The position numbers were made by a program, and so were the translations under genes. Shown in pieces: positions 16,949-25,236 of a DNA stretch of 64,000 nt. The notes under the pieces were generated by a model, which saw only the letters and a program-made list of their open reading frames with translations, had not been told where the DNA came from and made no database searches. Origin of the DNA: Nocardioides sp. S5 (GTDB lineage Bacteria; Actinomycetota; Actinomycetes; Propionibacteriales; Nocardioidaceae); contig NZ_CP022296.1 of NCBI RefSeq assembly GCF_017310035.1, positions 992,001 to 1,056,000 of the forward strand, in the 5' to 3' direction. The stretch's first letter is position 1; each line of letters begins with the position of its first letter.

Positions 16949-17509
16949 TCAGCGGCCCAGACCCTCCACGACCTCGGCCCCCGGCAGGTCGGCCAGCAGC
17001 CGGCCGGGCACCAGCAGCTTGGAGCGGCGTACGCCGCTGCCGAGCACGACGACGGGCTCGTCGAGCAGCGCCTCGTGCACCAGCACCCGCCACCCGGCCG
17101 GCAGCCCGACCGGGGTGATGCCGCCGTGCTCCATCCCCGTCTCCTCGACGGCCCGGTCCATCGGCAGGAAGGACGCCTTGCGGACGTCGAGCATCTTGCG
17201 CACGAGCGTGTTGACGTCGGCGCGCGTGTCGGCGCGGACCACGCAGGCGGCGATCCGCTCGTCGCCGGCGCGGGTCCCGGCGACCACGACGCAGTTGCCG
17301 CTCGCGGTCATCGGGATGTCGTAGGCCCCGCTCATCGCCGCCGTGTCGGCGAGGTCGGGGTCGATGTCGACCACCGCGACCTCGCTCGCGCCGGACCAGC
17401 CGGCCAGGGCCTCGGCGACCGGAGCCGCCACCAGCGCGGTGTGGTCGGCGACCGGCAAGGACGTCAGGGACGGGAAGCTCGGGAGTGTCACGCGGCCATC
17501 ATGCGCCAT
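16949..17509 (-). CDS. YbaK/EbsC-family aminoacyl-tRNA deacylase-like protein
   Basis: The 186-residue protein fits the YbaK/ProX editing fold. CVVVAGTRAGDERIAACVVR is the central strand pair, VRKMLDVRKASFLPMDRAVE contains the lysine and the conserved A-S-F of the deacylase pocket, and TGMEHGGITPVGLPAGWRVL matches the family's T.G..xGG.xPxG motif. Such proteins hydrolyse mischarged tRNA, for instance Cys- or Ala-tRNA(Pro), as free-standing editors. Which mischarged tRNA is cleared cannot be read from the sequence. Confidence 0.85.
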   Translation of the reverse strand: MAHDGRVTLPSFPSLTSLPVADHTALVAAPVAEALAGWSGASEVAVVDIDPDLADTAAMSGAYDIPMTASGNCVVVAGTRAGDERIAACVVRADTRADVNTLVRKMLDVRKASFLPMDRAVEETGMEHGGITPVGLPAGWRVLVHEALLDEPVVVLGSGVRRSKLLVPGRLLADLPGAEVVEGLGR

Positions 17510-17557
17510 TCATGTCCGCGTCACCGCCCGGTCCCGCGCAGCCGTCACGGTGGTGCC

Positions 17558-18619
17558 ATGACGGTGACCCGCGAGGCGCTCGAGATGGCCCCGTCGTTGG
17601 TCCTCACGCCCGCCGTGGTTGCGCACCGCGGCGCCAGCGGGCACCGTCCCGAGCACACCCTCGACGCCTACCGGACCGCGATCCGCATGGGCGCCGACGA
17701 CATCGAGCTCGACCTCGTCTCCACCCGGGACGGGGTGCTGGTGGCCCGTCACGACCTCGAGCTCAGTGCGACCACCGACGTCGCGGGTCGCCCCGAGCTC
17801 GCCCACCTGCGCCGCACCGTCGTCGTCGACGGGGAGGAGCAGCACGGCTGGTTCGTCCACGACCTCACGCTGCGCGAGCTGAAGACGCTCACCGCCCGCG
17901 AGCGGATGCCGCAGACCCGTCCCGCCAGTGCGGCGTACGACGGGGTCGAGGGAGTGGCGACCCTCACCGAGGTGCTGGCGATGGTCGGGGCCGAGTCGGC
18001 GCGGCGCGGACGTGCCGTCGGGGTGCTGCTCGAGCTCAAGCACGCCGCCCACCACGACGCGATCGGCCTGCCGCTCGACGTCCCCCTCCTGCGCGAGCTC
18101 GCCCGCCACGGCCTCGACCACCCGTGGGCGCGGGTGTCGATCATGTCGTTCGAGACCACCATCCTGCGCCGGCTCGCGGGGCGGACCCGGCTCTCGCTGG
18201 TCCAGCTCCTCGGCTCGCTGCACCGGCGTCCGGCCGACCTCGAGGCGGCCGGTGAGCCCCGCACCTACGCCGACCTGGTCTCGCCCGAGGGCCTGGCGTG
18301 GATCGACGACTACGCCGACGGCATCGGGCCGCACACGTCGCTGGTGCTGCCGCGCGACCGGGCCGGGGCGATCGATGCCCCGTCCGGGCTGGTCCGCGAC
18401 GCGCACCGCCGCGGCCTCACGGTGCACGTGTGGACCGTGCGCGGCGAGAACCGCTACCTGCCGACCAACCTGCGCCGCGGGTCGGCTCCCGACGCACTGG
18501 GCGACATGGCCGGCGAGGTGCGCGCCCTGCTCGCTGCCGGGGTCGACGGCGTGATCACCGACCACCCGGACGCGGCCGTCGCGGTGCTGCGCGAGGGCCT
18601 CATGGCCGTCGGTCGCTGA
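17558..18619 (+). CDS. Glycerophosphodiester phosphodiesterase (cytoplasmic type)
   Basis: This is a 353-residue GDPD enzyme without a signal peptide. Catalytic motifs are AHRGASGHRPEHTLDAYRTA (residues 25-44; first His and Arg, then Glu), DDIELDLVSTRDGVLVARHD (metal-binding Glu/Asp and second His), VLLELKHA and the C-terminal VHVWTVRGEN and VDGVITDHPDAAV. It would release glycerol-3-phosphate and an alcohol from lipid-derived diesters. The next gene is a secreted paralogue of almost equal length with the same insert between the HD and LELK motifs, so the pair arose by tandem duplication. Confidence 0.92.
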   Translation: MTVTREALEMAPSLVLTPAVVAHRGASGHRPEHTLDAYRTAIRMGADDIELDLVSTRDGVLVARHDLELSATTDVAGRPELAHLRRTVVVDGEEQHGWFVHDLTLRELKTLTARERMPQTRPASAAYDGVEGVATLTEVLAMVGAESARRGRAVGVLLELKHAAHHDAIGLPLDVPLLRELARHGLDHPWARVSIMSFETTILRRLAGRTRLSLVQLLGSLHRRPADLEAAGEPRTYADLVSPEGLAWIDDYADGIGPHTSLVLPRDRAGAIDAPSGLVRDAHRRGLTVHVWTVRGENRYLPTNLRRGSAPDALGDMAGEVRALLAAGVDGVITDHPDAAVAVLREGLMAVGR

Positions 18620-18646
18620 CCCGTCACGGGACGTTCACCGGGGCGT

Positions 18647-18667
18647 GTCCCGGACGCCGTCCGGGAC
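18647..18667. promoter_or_regulatory. Perfect inverted repeat upstream of the secreted GDPD
   Basis: Arms GTCCCGGAC and GTCCGGGAC (9 bases each) surround GCC. It ends 16 bases before the ATG at 18684 and starts 27 after the previous stop. It could be an operator or a weak terminator; no T-tract follows. Confidence 0.4.
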
Positions 18668-18683
18668 GGGCAGCCTCGTCGGC

Positions 18684-19751
18684 ATGACCTCTCGGAAGGC
18701 CCCCGCGGCCGCTCTCGCCCTGGCACTCGCCGCCACCCTCACCTCCTTCTCGGCTCCCGCCACCGCCGCTCCGGCAGAGCCTCGCGAGCCGTCACTCGTG
18801 GAGCCGATCCTGATCGGGCACCGCGGCGCCTCGGGCTACCGACCCGAGCACACGCTCGCTGCCTACCGCCTCGCCATCGCGCAGGGCGCCGACTACATCG
18901 AGCCCGACCTCGTCAGCACCAAGGACGGGGTCCTCGTCGCGCGCCACGAGAACGAGATCAGCGGCACGACCGACGTCGCCGACCACCCCGAGTTCGCCGA
19001 CCGCCGCGCCACCAAGGTCATCGACGGCCGCCCGGTGACCGGCTGGTTCACCGAGGACTTCACCTACCGCGAGCTGCGCACCCTGCGCGCCAAGGAGCGG
19101 CTGCCGCAGGTGCGCCCCGACAACACGGCGTACGACGGCCAGGAGCGGATCCCGACCCTCGACCAGGTCATCAAGCTGGCCCGCCGCGCCGGCGTGGGCA
19201 TCTATCCCGAGACCAAGCACCCGTCCTACTTCGACTCCATCGGCCTCTCGCTGGAGGAGCCGCTCGTCGCGGCCCTGGAGAAGCGCAAGTGGGACGATGC
19301 CGACGACCCGGTCGTCATCCAGTCCTTCGAGGTGTCGAACCTCCGCGAGCTCGACACGATGGTGGACGTCCCGCTCGCCCAGCTCGTCGACGCCGCGGGC
19401 GGGCCCGCCGACCTCCCCGGCACGACGTACGCCTCGATGCTCACCGCCGCCGGCCTGCGCGCGATCGCGACGTACGCCGACGGGCTGGGCGCCAACAAGT
19501 TCGTCGTGCTCCCACGCGGTGCCACCGTCCCGACGGCCGTCGTCGCCGACGCGCACGCCGCCGGGCTGGTCGTGCACGTGTGGACGCTGCGCCTGGAGAA
19601 CCAGTTCATGGACGCCCGCTTCAGGAGCGGCACGGACCCGAACGCCGCCGGCGACCTGGCCGCCGAGGCGCGGGCCTTCCTCGACGCCGGTGTCGACGGC
19701 ATCTTCAGCGACCACCCGGACGTGGTGGCCGACGTCCTCGACGTGCGCTGA
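18684..19751 (+). CDS. Glycerophosphodiester phosphodiesterase, secreted
   Basis: The 355-residue protein starts with a signal peptide: basic MTSRKAP, a hydrophobic AAALALALAATLTSF, then an APATAAPAE cleavage region. The catalytic domain repeats the motifs of the upstream gene (IGHRGASGYRPEHTLAAYRL, EPDLVSTKDGVLVARHENEI, IYPETKHPSYFD, VDGIFSDHPDV). It should act outside the membrane and supply glycerol phosphate from extracellular diesters. An in-frame ATG at 18645 would extend the N-terminus through the inverted repeat; the ATG at 18684 gives a normal signal peptide. Confidence 0.92.
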   Translation: MTSRKAPAAALALALAATLTSFSAPATAAPAEPREPSLVEPILIGHRGASGYRPEHTLAAYRLAIAQGADYIEPDLVSTKDGVLVARHENEISGTTDVADHPEFADRRATKVIDGRPVTGWFTEDFTYRELRTLRAKERLPQVRPDNTAYDGQERIPTLDQVIKLARRAGVGIYPETKHPSYFDSIGLSLEEPLVAALEKRKWDDADDPVVIQSFEVSNLRELDTMVDVPLAQLVDAAGGPADLPGTTYASMLTAAGLRAIATYADGLGANKFVVLPRGATVPTAVVADAHAAGLVVHVWTLRLENQFMDARFRSGTDPNAAGDLAAEARAFLDAGVDGIFSDHPDVVADVLDVR

Positions 19752-19770
19752 TCGCGGGGCGGGGCGGGCG

Positions 19771-19776
19771 TAGGCT
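19771..19776 (+). promoter_or_regulatory. -10 hexamer of a probable leaderless promoter
   Basis: TAGGCT ends 6 bases before the GTG at 19783. There is no ribosome binding site in the 31 bases between the genes. Confidence 0.5.
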
Positions 19777-19782
19777 CGGGTC

Positions 19783-21471
19783 GTGACGCACGAATCCGCT
19801 GCCTCGTCCGCCCTCCTCGAGCGCATCCGCGCGTCCGTCATCGGCGACGACCAGGTGATGCAGGGCCCCTACGGCCCGCGCCGCGTGACCTATGCCGACT
19901 ACACCGCGTCCGGCCGCAGCCTGGCCTTCATCGAGGACTTCATCCGCGACGAAGTGCTGCCGGCCTACGCCAACACCCACACCGAGGCGAGCGGCACCGG
20001 CCTCCAGACGACCCGGCTCCGCGAGGACGCCCGGCGGATCATCCGCGAGGCCGTCGGGGGCGACGACGAGACGGTCGTGGTGTTCTGCGGCTCCGGCAGC
20101 ACCGCGGCGATCGACAAGCTGATCGGCATCCTGGGCCTGCGCGTCCCGGCGGCGCTCGAGGACCGCTACCACCTCACCGCCGCGATCCCGCCCGAGGAGC
20201 GCCCGGTGGTGTTCATCGGCCCCTTCGAGCACCACTCCAACGAGATCCCGTGGCGCGAGACGATCGCGGACGTCGTCACGATCCACGAGGACGCCGACGG
20301 CCGGGTCTCCCTCGACCACCTCCGCGAGGAGCTCGAGGCCCACGCCGACCGGCCGCTCAAGATCGGGTCGTTCTCCGCGGCCTCCAACGTCACCGGCATC
20401 GTGACCGACACCGAGGGCGTGGCCGACCTGCTCCACGAGCACGGCGCGCTGAGCTTCTGGGACTTCGCCGCGTGCGCGCCCTACGTCGACATCGAGATGT
20501 ACGGCCCCGGCAGGTCGGTCAAGGACGCGATCTTCATCAGCCCGCACAAGTTCATCGGCGGTCCCGGCACGCCCGGGGTGCTGGTCGTGCGCCGCGAGCT
20601 GATGACCAACCGGGTGCCGGTCGTGCCCGGCGGCGGCACGGTGATGTACGTCAACCCCACCGAGCACCGCTACCTCGACGACCCCGCCCACCGCGAGGAG
20701 GGCGGCACCCCCGCCATCGTCGAGTCGATCCGCGCCGGGCTGGTCTTCCAGCTCAAGCAGGCGGTCGGGGTCGAGACGATCCAGGCGCACGAGGAGGAGC
20801 TGCTGGGCCGGGCGGTCGAGGCGTGGGTCGCCGAGCCGACCATCCAGATCCTCGGCAACCTCGACTCCCAGCGGCTCTCGATCGTGTCGTTCGTCATCAA
20901 GGCGCCCGACGGGTCCTACCTCCACCACAACTTCGTGGTCGCGCTGCTCAACGACCTCTTCGGCATCCAGACCCGCGGCGGCTGCTCGTGCGCCGGTCCC
21001 TACGGCCACCGGCTGCTCGACATCGACCTCGACACCAGCCACCAGTTCGAGGCGCAGATCGCCGGCGGGTGCGAGGGCATCAAGCCGGGCTGGGTGCGGG
21101 TCAACTTCAACTACTTCGTCGACGAGGAGGTCTTCTCCTACGTCGTGGAGGCGGTGCGCCTCGTCGCCCGCGAGGGCTGGCGGCTGCTCGGCGACTACCG
21201 CTTCGACCCGCTCACCGGGCTGTGGCACCACCGCACCGGACCGGTGGAGCCGCCGCTGCGCCTCGCGGACGTGTCGTACGCCGCCGACGGGGCGATGACG
21301 TGGCCCTCGCACACGATGACGGCCCCCGTCTCGGTGCTCCGCGAGCACCTCGACGAGGGCCGCGCGATCATGGCCGCCGCGTCGCCGCCGGACTGGTCGG
21401 ACGCCGCGCACCTCGGTGCGGACTTCGACGGCCTGCGGTGGTTCGCGCTGCCGGCCTGCTCGCTGGGCTAG
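19783..21471 (+). CDS. Class V aminotransferase family PLP enzyme
   Basis: This 562-residue protein has a class V PLP fold. RVTYADYTASGRSLAFIEDF lies at residues 33-52, VFCGSGSTAAIDKLIG (phosphate loop) near 105, EHHSNEIPWRE (substrate and ring contact) near 150, the cofactor Asp in FWDFAACAPYVD near 230, and the Schiff-base lysine in FISPHKFIGGPGTPGVLV near 255. A late RGGCSCAGPYGH resembles the cysteine-bearing loop of cysteine desulfurases such as SufS, but with CSC. At 562 residues it is longer than IscS/SufS (about 400). A desulfurase- or lyase-like reaction is possible; the substrate is unknown. It overlaps the convergent gene by 4 bases. Confidence 0.87.
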   Translation: MTHESAASSALLERIRASVIGDDQVMQGPYGPRRVTYADYTASGRSLAFIEDFIRDEVLPAYANTHTEASGTGLQTTRLREDARRIIREAVGGDDETVVVFCGSGSTAAIDKLIGILGLRVPAALEDRYHLTAAIPPEERPVVFIGPFEHHSNEIPWRETIADVVTIHEDADGRVSLDHLREELEAHADRPLKIGSFSAASNVTGIVTDTEGVADLLHEHGALSFWDFAACAPYVDIEMYGPGRSVKDAIFISPHKFIGGPGTPGVLVVRRELMTNRVPVVPGGGTVMYVNPTEHRYLDDPAHREEGGTPAIVESIRAGLVFQLKQAVGVETIQAHEEELLGRAVEAWVAEPTIQILGNLDSQRLSIVSFVIKAPDGSYLHHNFVVALLNDLFGIQTRGGCSCAGPYGHRLLDIDLDTSHQFEAQIAGGCEGIKPGWVRVNFNYFVDEEVFSYVVEAVRLVAREGWRLLGDYRFDPLTGLWHHRTGPVEPPLRLADVSYAADGAMTWPSHTMTAPVSVLREHLDEGRAIMAAASPPDWSDAAHLGADFDGLRWFALPACSLG

Positions 21472-21749
21472 GCGCGTCCCTCGCCCGCGCGGCGCGAGGC
21501 CCACACCGTCGCCGCGAGACCGGCGGCGCCGGCCGCGATCCACGGGATAGGCATCAGCCACCGCAGCTCGTCGTCCGCGACGACGCCGCCCTGGACGAGG
21601 GCCCAGACCAGCACCATCCCGGCGAAGGCCACGCCCATCACGAGGTGGCCGACGTTGACCGGGTGGAAGCCCCTGCGCCGCTCCGGAGCGTCGAGGGGGC
21701 CGACCATCGGCTCGTCGTAGCCGTAGTGCTCGTTCATGTCTGTGCTCAT
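21468..21749 (-). CDS. Two-helix membrane protein, unknown
   Basis: This is a 93-residue protein. Residues 1-28 are hydrophilic (MNEHYGYDEPMVGP), then come two transmembrane helices, VGHLVMGVAFAGMVLVWALV and LMPIPWIAAGAAGLAATVWA, and a short basic tail. It starts 12 bases after the stop of the PspC/LiaF-like gene and has an AGGAG ribosome site overlapping that stop region, so the two are probably one operon. This suggests a small partner in the envelope-stress locus. The family is not recognised. Confidence 0.72.
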   Translation of the reverse strand: MSTDMNEHYGYDEPMVGPLDAPERRRGFHPVNVGHLVMGVAFAGMVLVWALVQGGVVADDELRWLMPIPWIAAGAAGLAATVWASRRAGEGRA

Positions 21750-21761
21750 CTCGGGTGCTCC

Positions 21762-23021
21762 TCAGGCTGCTTCGCGGACGATGACCTCGCCGGCGAACAG
21801 GTCGATGGTGATGGACATGTCGGGGACCTCGTCGCCGCCGTCGCGGAACCCGTCGAGGTTGACGTCGAGACCGTCGCGACGCTCGTCGAAGACCCGGCTG
21901 TCGCCGGCGAACAGGTCGGTCCGCACGGTGACGTCCATGCCGTCGGGGACCACCACCTCCACGCGGCCGCCGACACCGTCGACGGTCACGGCGCGTCCGT
22001 CGAGCGCGTCCACGTCGGAGACGTCGGACAGGTCGAGGGTGAGCTCGCCGCCCCCGAGGTCGTAGGAGTCACGCACGTCGGCGGCGCTGGTCGGCGCGTA
22101 GGACAGCCGGTCGTCGGGGAAGCTGCTCGTGGCGGTGGTGGCCGCCGTGGCCAGGGCGGCCACCAGGCCGAGGGCGATCAGGCCGCCTGCACGGCCCCAG
22201 AAGGCGCCGACCACGAGCATGGCCGCGGTGATGCCGAGCGCCAGCGCCGGGTAGGCGCTCTCCGCCACGGCCACCCCGGCGAGGTCGACCACGCCGAGCA
22301 CGCCCTCGGCGAGCGCGATCAGCGCGACGGTGAAGAAGAAGAGGATCGGGCCGCGGCGACGCGGGTTGCGGTACTGCCGCGGCGCCCGGGCGTACGCCTC
22401 CGGCGGCTGCCACGCGGTCTGGTCCCAGCCGCTCTGGTCCCAGCCGCCCTGGTCCCAGCCGCCCTGGTCCCACCCGGCGGGGTCGAGCCCGGTCGTGGGG
22501 TCGGGCTGCTGCGCGCTGCCCGGCGCGGCAGGACCGGCGTACCCGTAGCCGGAGCGGGAAGTGGAGCGGTCCTTGCGGTTGAGGAACCAGATGACGATCG
22601 CGGCCACGATCGCCAGCGGCCACGGGAACCAGAACGCCCCGGCCCAGTCGCCGACGGCGCTCAGCAGCGCCAGGACGCCGACACCCGCGAGGGCGAGCGA
22701 GCGGCTGCGCACGTCGAGGCCGAGCGGCCGGTCGTCGGTGCCCTCCTCGGGCACGAGGAGCCATGCGCCGACGTAGGCGATGAGCCCGGCCCCGCCGAAG
22801 AAGACCCCGACGACCAGCGCGACGCGGATGATGATGACGTCGACGTCGAGGTGGCGGGCCAGGCCGCCGGCGACCCCGGCGACGTGCCGGTCGGTGACGC
22901 TGCGCCGCAGCCGGCCGAGGTCCTTCATCTCGTCGCGGCTCACGCGGGGGCCGGCAGGGCCCGACGGCGGAGGCGTCGGCTGCTCGTCCGTGCCGGTGGG
23001 GGTGGTGCTCGGGGTGTCCAT
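21762..23021 (-). CDS. PspC-domain and LiaF-like membrane protein
   Basis: The 419-residue protein has a Pro/Thr-rich start and a PspC domain at about 37-95 (RSVTDRHVAGVAGGLARHLD, then a helix ending LLVPEEG). Two further helices follow, then a hydrophilic loop with the near-repeat GWDQGGWDQGGWDQSGWDQT, more helices (LFFFTVALIALAEGVLGVVD and others), and a C-terminal beta domain (VTVDGVGGRVEVVVPDGMDV, FAGEVIVRE) like that of LiaF. LiaF-type proteins hold the LiaS kinase inactive until envelope stress. It is divergent from a PspC-histidine kinase with 144 bases between, so the two proteins likely act in one sensing circuit. Confidence 0.85.
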   Translation of the reverse strand: MDTPSTTPTGTDEQPTPPPSGPAGPRVSRDEMKDLGRLRRSVTDRHVAGVAGGLARHLDVDVIIIRVALVVGVFFGGAGLIAYVGAWLLVPEEGTDDRPLGLDVRSRSLALAGVGVLALLSAVGDWAGAFWFPWPLAIVAAIVIWFLNRKDRSTSRSGYGYAGPAAPGSAQQPDPTTGLDPAGWDQGGWDQGGWDQSGWDQTAWQPPEAYARAPRQYRNPRRRGPILFFFTVALIALAEGVLGVVDLAGVAVAESAYPALALGITAAMLVVGAFWGRAGGLIALGLVAALATAATTATSSFPDDRLSYAPTSAADVRDSYDLGGGELTLDLSDVSDVDALDGRAVTVDGVGGRVEVVVPDGMDVTVRTDLFAGDSRVFDERRDGLDVNLDGFRDGGDEVPDMSITIDLFAGEVIVREAA

Positions 23022-23066
23022 GGCTCCACTCTGCTCTTCCCCGACCCCGGCCACCATCGGGGACAG

Positions 23067-23106
23067 CCCTGATTCGCAGGCGTGCTGCGGGGGAGGCGAC
23101 TCAGGG
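23067..23106. promoter_or_regulatory. Imperfect inverted repeat between divergent PspC genes
   Basis: CCCTGATTCGC (23067-23077) and GCGACTCAGGG (23096-23106) match at 10 of 11 positions when inverted. The site sits near the middle of the 144-base divergent promoter region, and is a candidate binding site for the response regulator encoded at 24473. Confidence 0.4.
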
Positions 23107-23165
23107 TCGGCTCGGGGTCTGTCCTCATGGTGGCGCGCGCGGCGCCCTGCGACGATGGAGCCACG

Positions 23166-24476
23166 ATGACGCAGACCTACCCGCACCGCAGCAGCCGCTC
23201 GCGCCGCGCCTTCCGCGACCTGTCGTCGCCGATCGCCGGTGGCGTCGCCGGCGGCCTCGCGGTGCACCTCGCGGTCCCGGTGCTCTGGGTGCGGGGCTTC
23301 TTCGTCGCCACCGCGTTCCTCGGCGGCTTCGGGCTGATGCTCTACGCCGGGCTGTGGATGTTCCTGCCCGCCGACCAGCGCTTCGAGGTGGGCGCCCCCG
23401 GCCTCGAGAGCGCGTCGCGCACCGGCAAGCGGCCCGGTCGCCGCTCACGGCTGCGCGACGCAGGACCCGCGATCGCCCTCGGTGCGCTGTTCTTCGGCGT
23501 CGTGCTCGGCTTCGAGGGCATCTTCGGCCAGGGTGCGCTCTTCTGGCCGGTCGTCCTCGGCGTCTCCGGCATCGCGCTGCTGTGGCGCCAGGCCGACGAG
23601 GCGCAGCGCGAGCGCTGGACCGACACGACGGGACGCATCGACCCGTTCCGCGCGGTCTTCGGCAACGGCGGCTGGGCGGCGTACGGCCGCATCGCCGCGG
23701 GCCTGGGCCTGATCCTCTCCGCCCTCATCGTCTTCGCGGTCGCGGCCGGCCAGGCGCGCTTCGCCGTGCCCGTGGTGGTCGCCGGGCTGCTCGGTCTGCT
23801 CGGACTGGCCATCGTGGTGGGGCCGTGGGCGCTGCGCCTCGTCGACGACCTCGGCGCCGAGCGCGCCGAGCGGGTGCGCACCCAGGAGCGCGCCGACATG
23901 GCCGCCCACCTGCACGACTCCGTGCTCCAGACCCTCGCCCTGATCCAGAAGAACTCCCACGACGCCACCACCGTCGCCCGGCTCGCCCGCTCCCAGGAGC
24001 GCGACCTGCGCCAGTGGCTCTTCGAGGCCGAGAGCACCGACGCCACCACGCTGGCCGGTGCGCTGAAGGAGATGGCCGCCGACGTCGAGTCGCAGCACCG
24101 CGTGGTCGTCGACGTCGTCACCGTCGGCGACTGCCCCGTCGACGAGTCGCTGCGCCCCCTGGTGCACGCCGCGCGGGAGGCGGTGGTCAACGTCGCCAAG
24201 CACGCCGGCACCGAGCGCGCCGACGTCTACGCCGAGACGTCCGAGTCGGCCGTCGACGTCTTCGTCCGCGACCGTGGCGCCGGCTTCGACCCCGCCGCCG
24301 TGGCGACGGACCGCCACGGCGTGCGCAGCAGCATCGTGGACCGGATGGCGCGCCACGGCGGTCGGGCGGACGTACGCTCGGCGCCGGGCGAGGGCACCGA
24401 GGTCCGGCTGCACATGCCCCGCACCGCACCCCGCGCCGGCCACCCCGGCCGGGCCGCAGACGAGGAGAACCGATGA
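23166..24476 (+). CDS. PspC-domain sensor histidine kinase (LiaS/NarX class)
   Basis: This is a 436-residue kinase. Residues 18-75 are a PspC domain (IAGGVAGGLAVHLAV, ending LWMFLPADQRF), followed by four more hydrophobic helices. The DHp segment RADMAAHLHDSVLQTLALIQ (near residues 240-260) carries the phospho-accepting His in the HisKA_3 form, and the HATPase domain shows AAREAVVNVAKHAG, VFVRDRGAGFDPAAV and GRADVRSAPGEGTEVRLHMP. PspC therefore serves as membrane sensor input. Its stop overlaps the response-regulator start by 4 bases (ATGA). Confidence 0.92.
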   Translation: MTQTYPHRSSRSRRAFRDLSSPIAGGVAGGLAVHLAVPVLWVRGFFVATAFLGGFGLMLYAGLWMFLPADQRFEVGAPGLESASRTGKRPGRRSRLRDAGPAIALGALFFGVVLGFEGIFGQGALFWPVVLGVSGIALLWRQADEAQRERWTDTTGRIDPFRAVFGNGGWAAYGRIAAGLGLILSALIVFAVAAGQARFAVPVVVAGLLGLLGLAIVVGPWALRLVDDLGAERAERVRTQERADMAAHLHDSVLQTLALIQKNSHDATTVARLARSQERDLRQWLFEAESTDATTLAGALKEMAADVESQHRVVVDVVTVGDCPVDESLRPLVHAAREAVVNVAKHAGTERADVYAETSESAVDVFVRDRGAGFDPAAVATDRHGVRSSIVDRMARHGGRADVRSAPGEGTEVRLHMPRTAPRAGHPGRAADEENR

Positions 24477-25141
24477 GCCAGCCCACCCACGACGCCGACC
24501 CCGTGCGGGTCGTCCTGGTCGACGACCACGCGATGTTCCGGGGCGGGGTCCGTGCCGAGCTCGCCGCGAGCGGCGCCGGGGTCGTGGAGGTCGTCGGCGA
24601 GGCCGCCGACGCGGACGCAGCCGTCGCGGTGGTGAGCGACCTCCGTCCGCAGGTGGTGCTGCTCGACGTGCACCTGCCCGGCGGGGGAGGCGTGGAGGTG
24701 ATGCGCCGCCAGCCGTCGCCCGACACGCTCTACCTCGCGCTGTCGGTCTCCGACGCCGCCGAGGACGTCATCGGCACCATCCGCGGCGGCGCTCGCGGCT
24801 ACGTCACCAAGACCATCACCGGGCCCGAGCTGGTCGACGCGATCGTGCGGGTGGCGGGTGGCGACGCCGTCTTCTCGCCCCGCCTGGCCGGCTTCGTGCT
24901 CGACGCCTTCGCCGGGTCGATCGACGTCGCTGCCGTCGACGAGGACCTGGACCGGCTGACCGAGCGCGAGCGGGAGGTGATGCGCCTGATCGCCCGCGGC
25001 TACGCCTACAAGGAGGTCGCCAAGGAGCTGTTCATCTCGGTGAAGACCGTCGAGACCCACATGTCGTCGGTGCTGCGCAAGCTCCAGCTCTCGAGTCGCC
25101 ACGAGCTCACGAAGTGGGCCTCGGACCGGCGTCTGCTGTAG
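24473..25141 (+). CDS. NarL/LuxR-family response regulator
   Basis: The 222-residue protein pairs with the preceding kinase. The receiver domain has VRVVLVDDHAMFRGGV (residues 11-26, acidic pocket), the phospho-acceptor Asp in PQVVLLDVHLPGGGG (near residue 64), and the conserved Lys in GYVTKTITG. The C-terminal LuxR-type helix-turn-helix is LTEREREVMRLIARGYAYKE and SVKTVETHMSSVLRKLQLSS. It would bind DNA as a dimer on phosphorylation, with the 23067-23106 repeat as a candidate target. Confidence 0.93.
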   Translation: MSQPTHDADPVRVVLVDDHAMFRGGVRAELAASGAGVVEVVGEAADADAAVAVVSDLRPQVVLLDVHLPGGGGVEVMRRQPSPDTLYLALSVSDAAEDVIGTIRGGARGYVTKTITGPELVDAIVRVAGGDAVFSPRLAGFVLDAFAGSIDVAAVDEDLDRLTEREREVMRLIARGYAYKEVAKELFISVKTVETHMSSVLRKLQLSSRHELTKWASDRRLL

Positions 25142-25236
25142 GCGCGATGCCATCCGGCGGGGTGGGCGACGATTGACAACGTCGGGCGGAACCGATGGGC
25201 TCGACGCACCCATCTCCTCTCGGAAGCGAGGCCTCC

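Noticed and set aside
20250..23072. 940-codon plus-strand open frame over the aminotransferase end and the PspC/LiaF-like gene
   Set aside because: It crosses several real genes in another frame; Arg/Pro-rich composition without domains.
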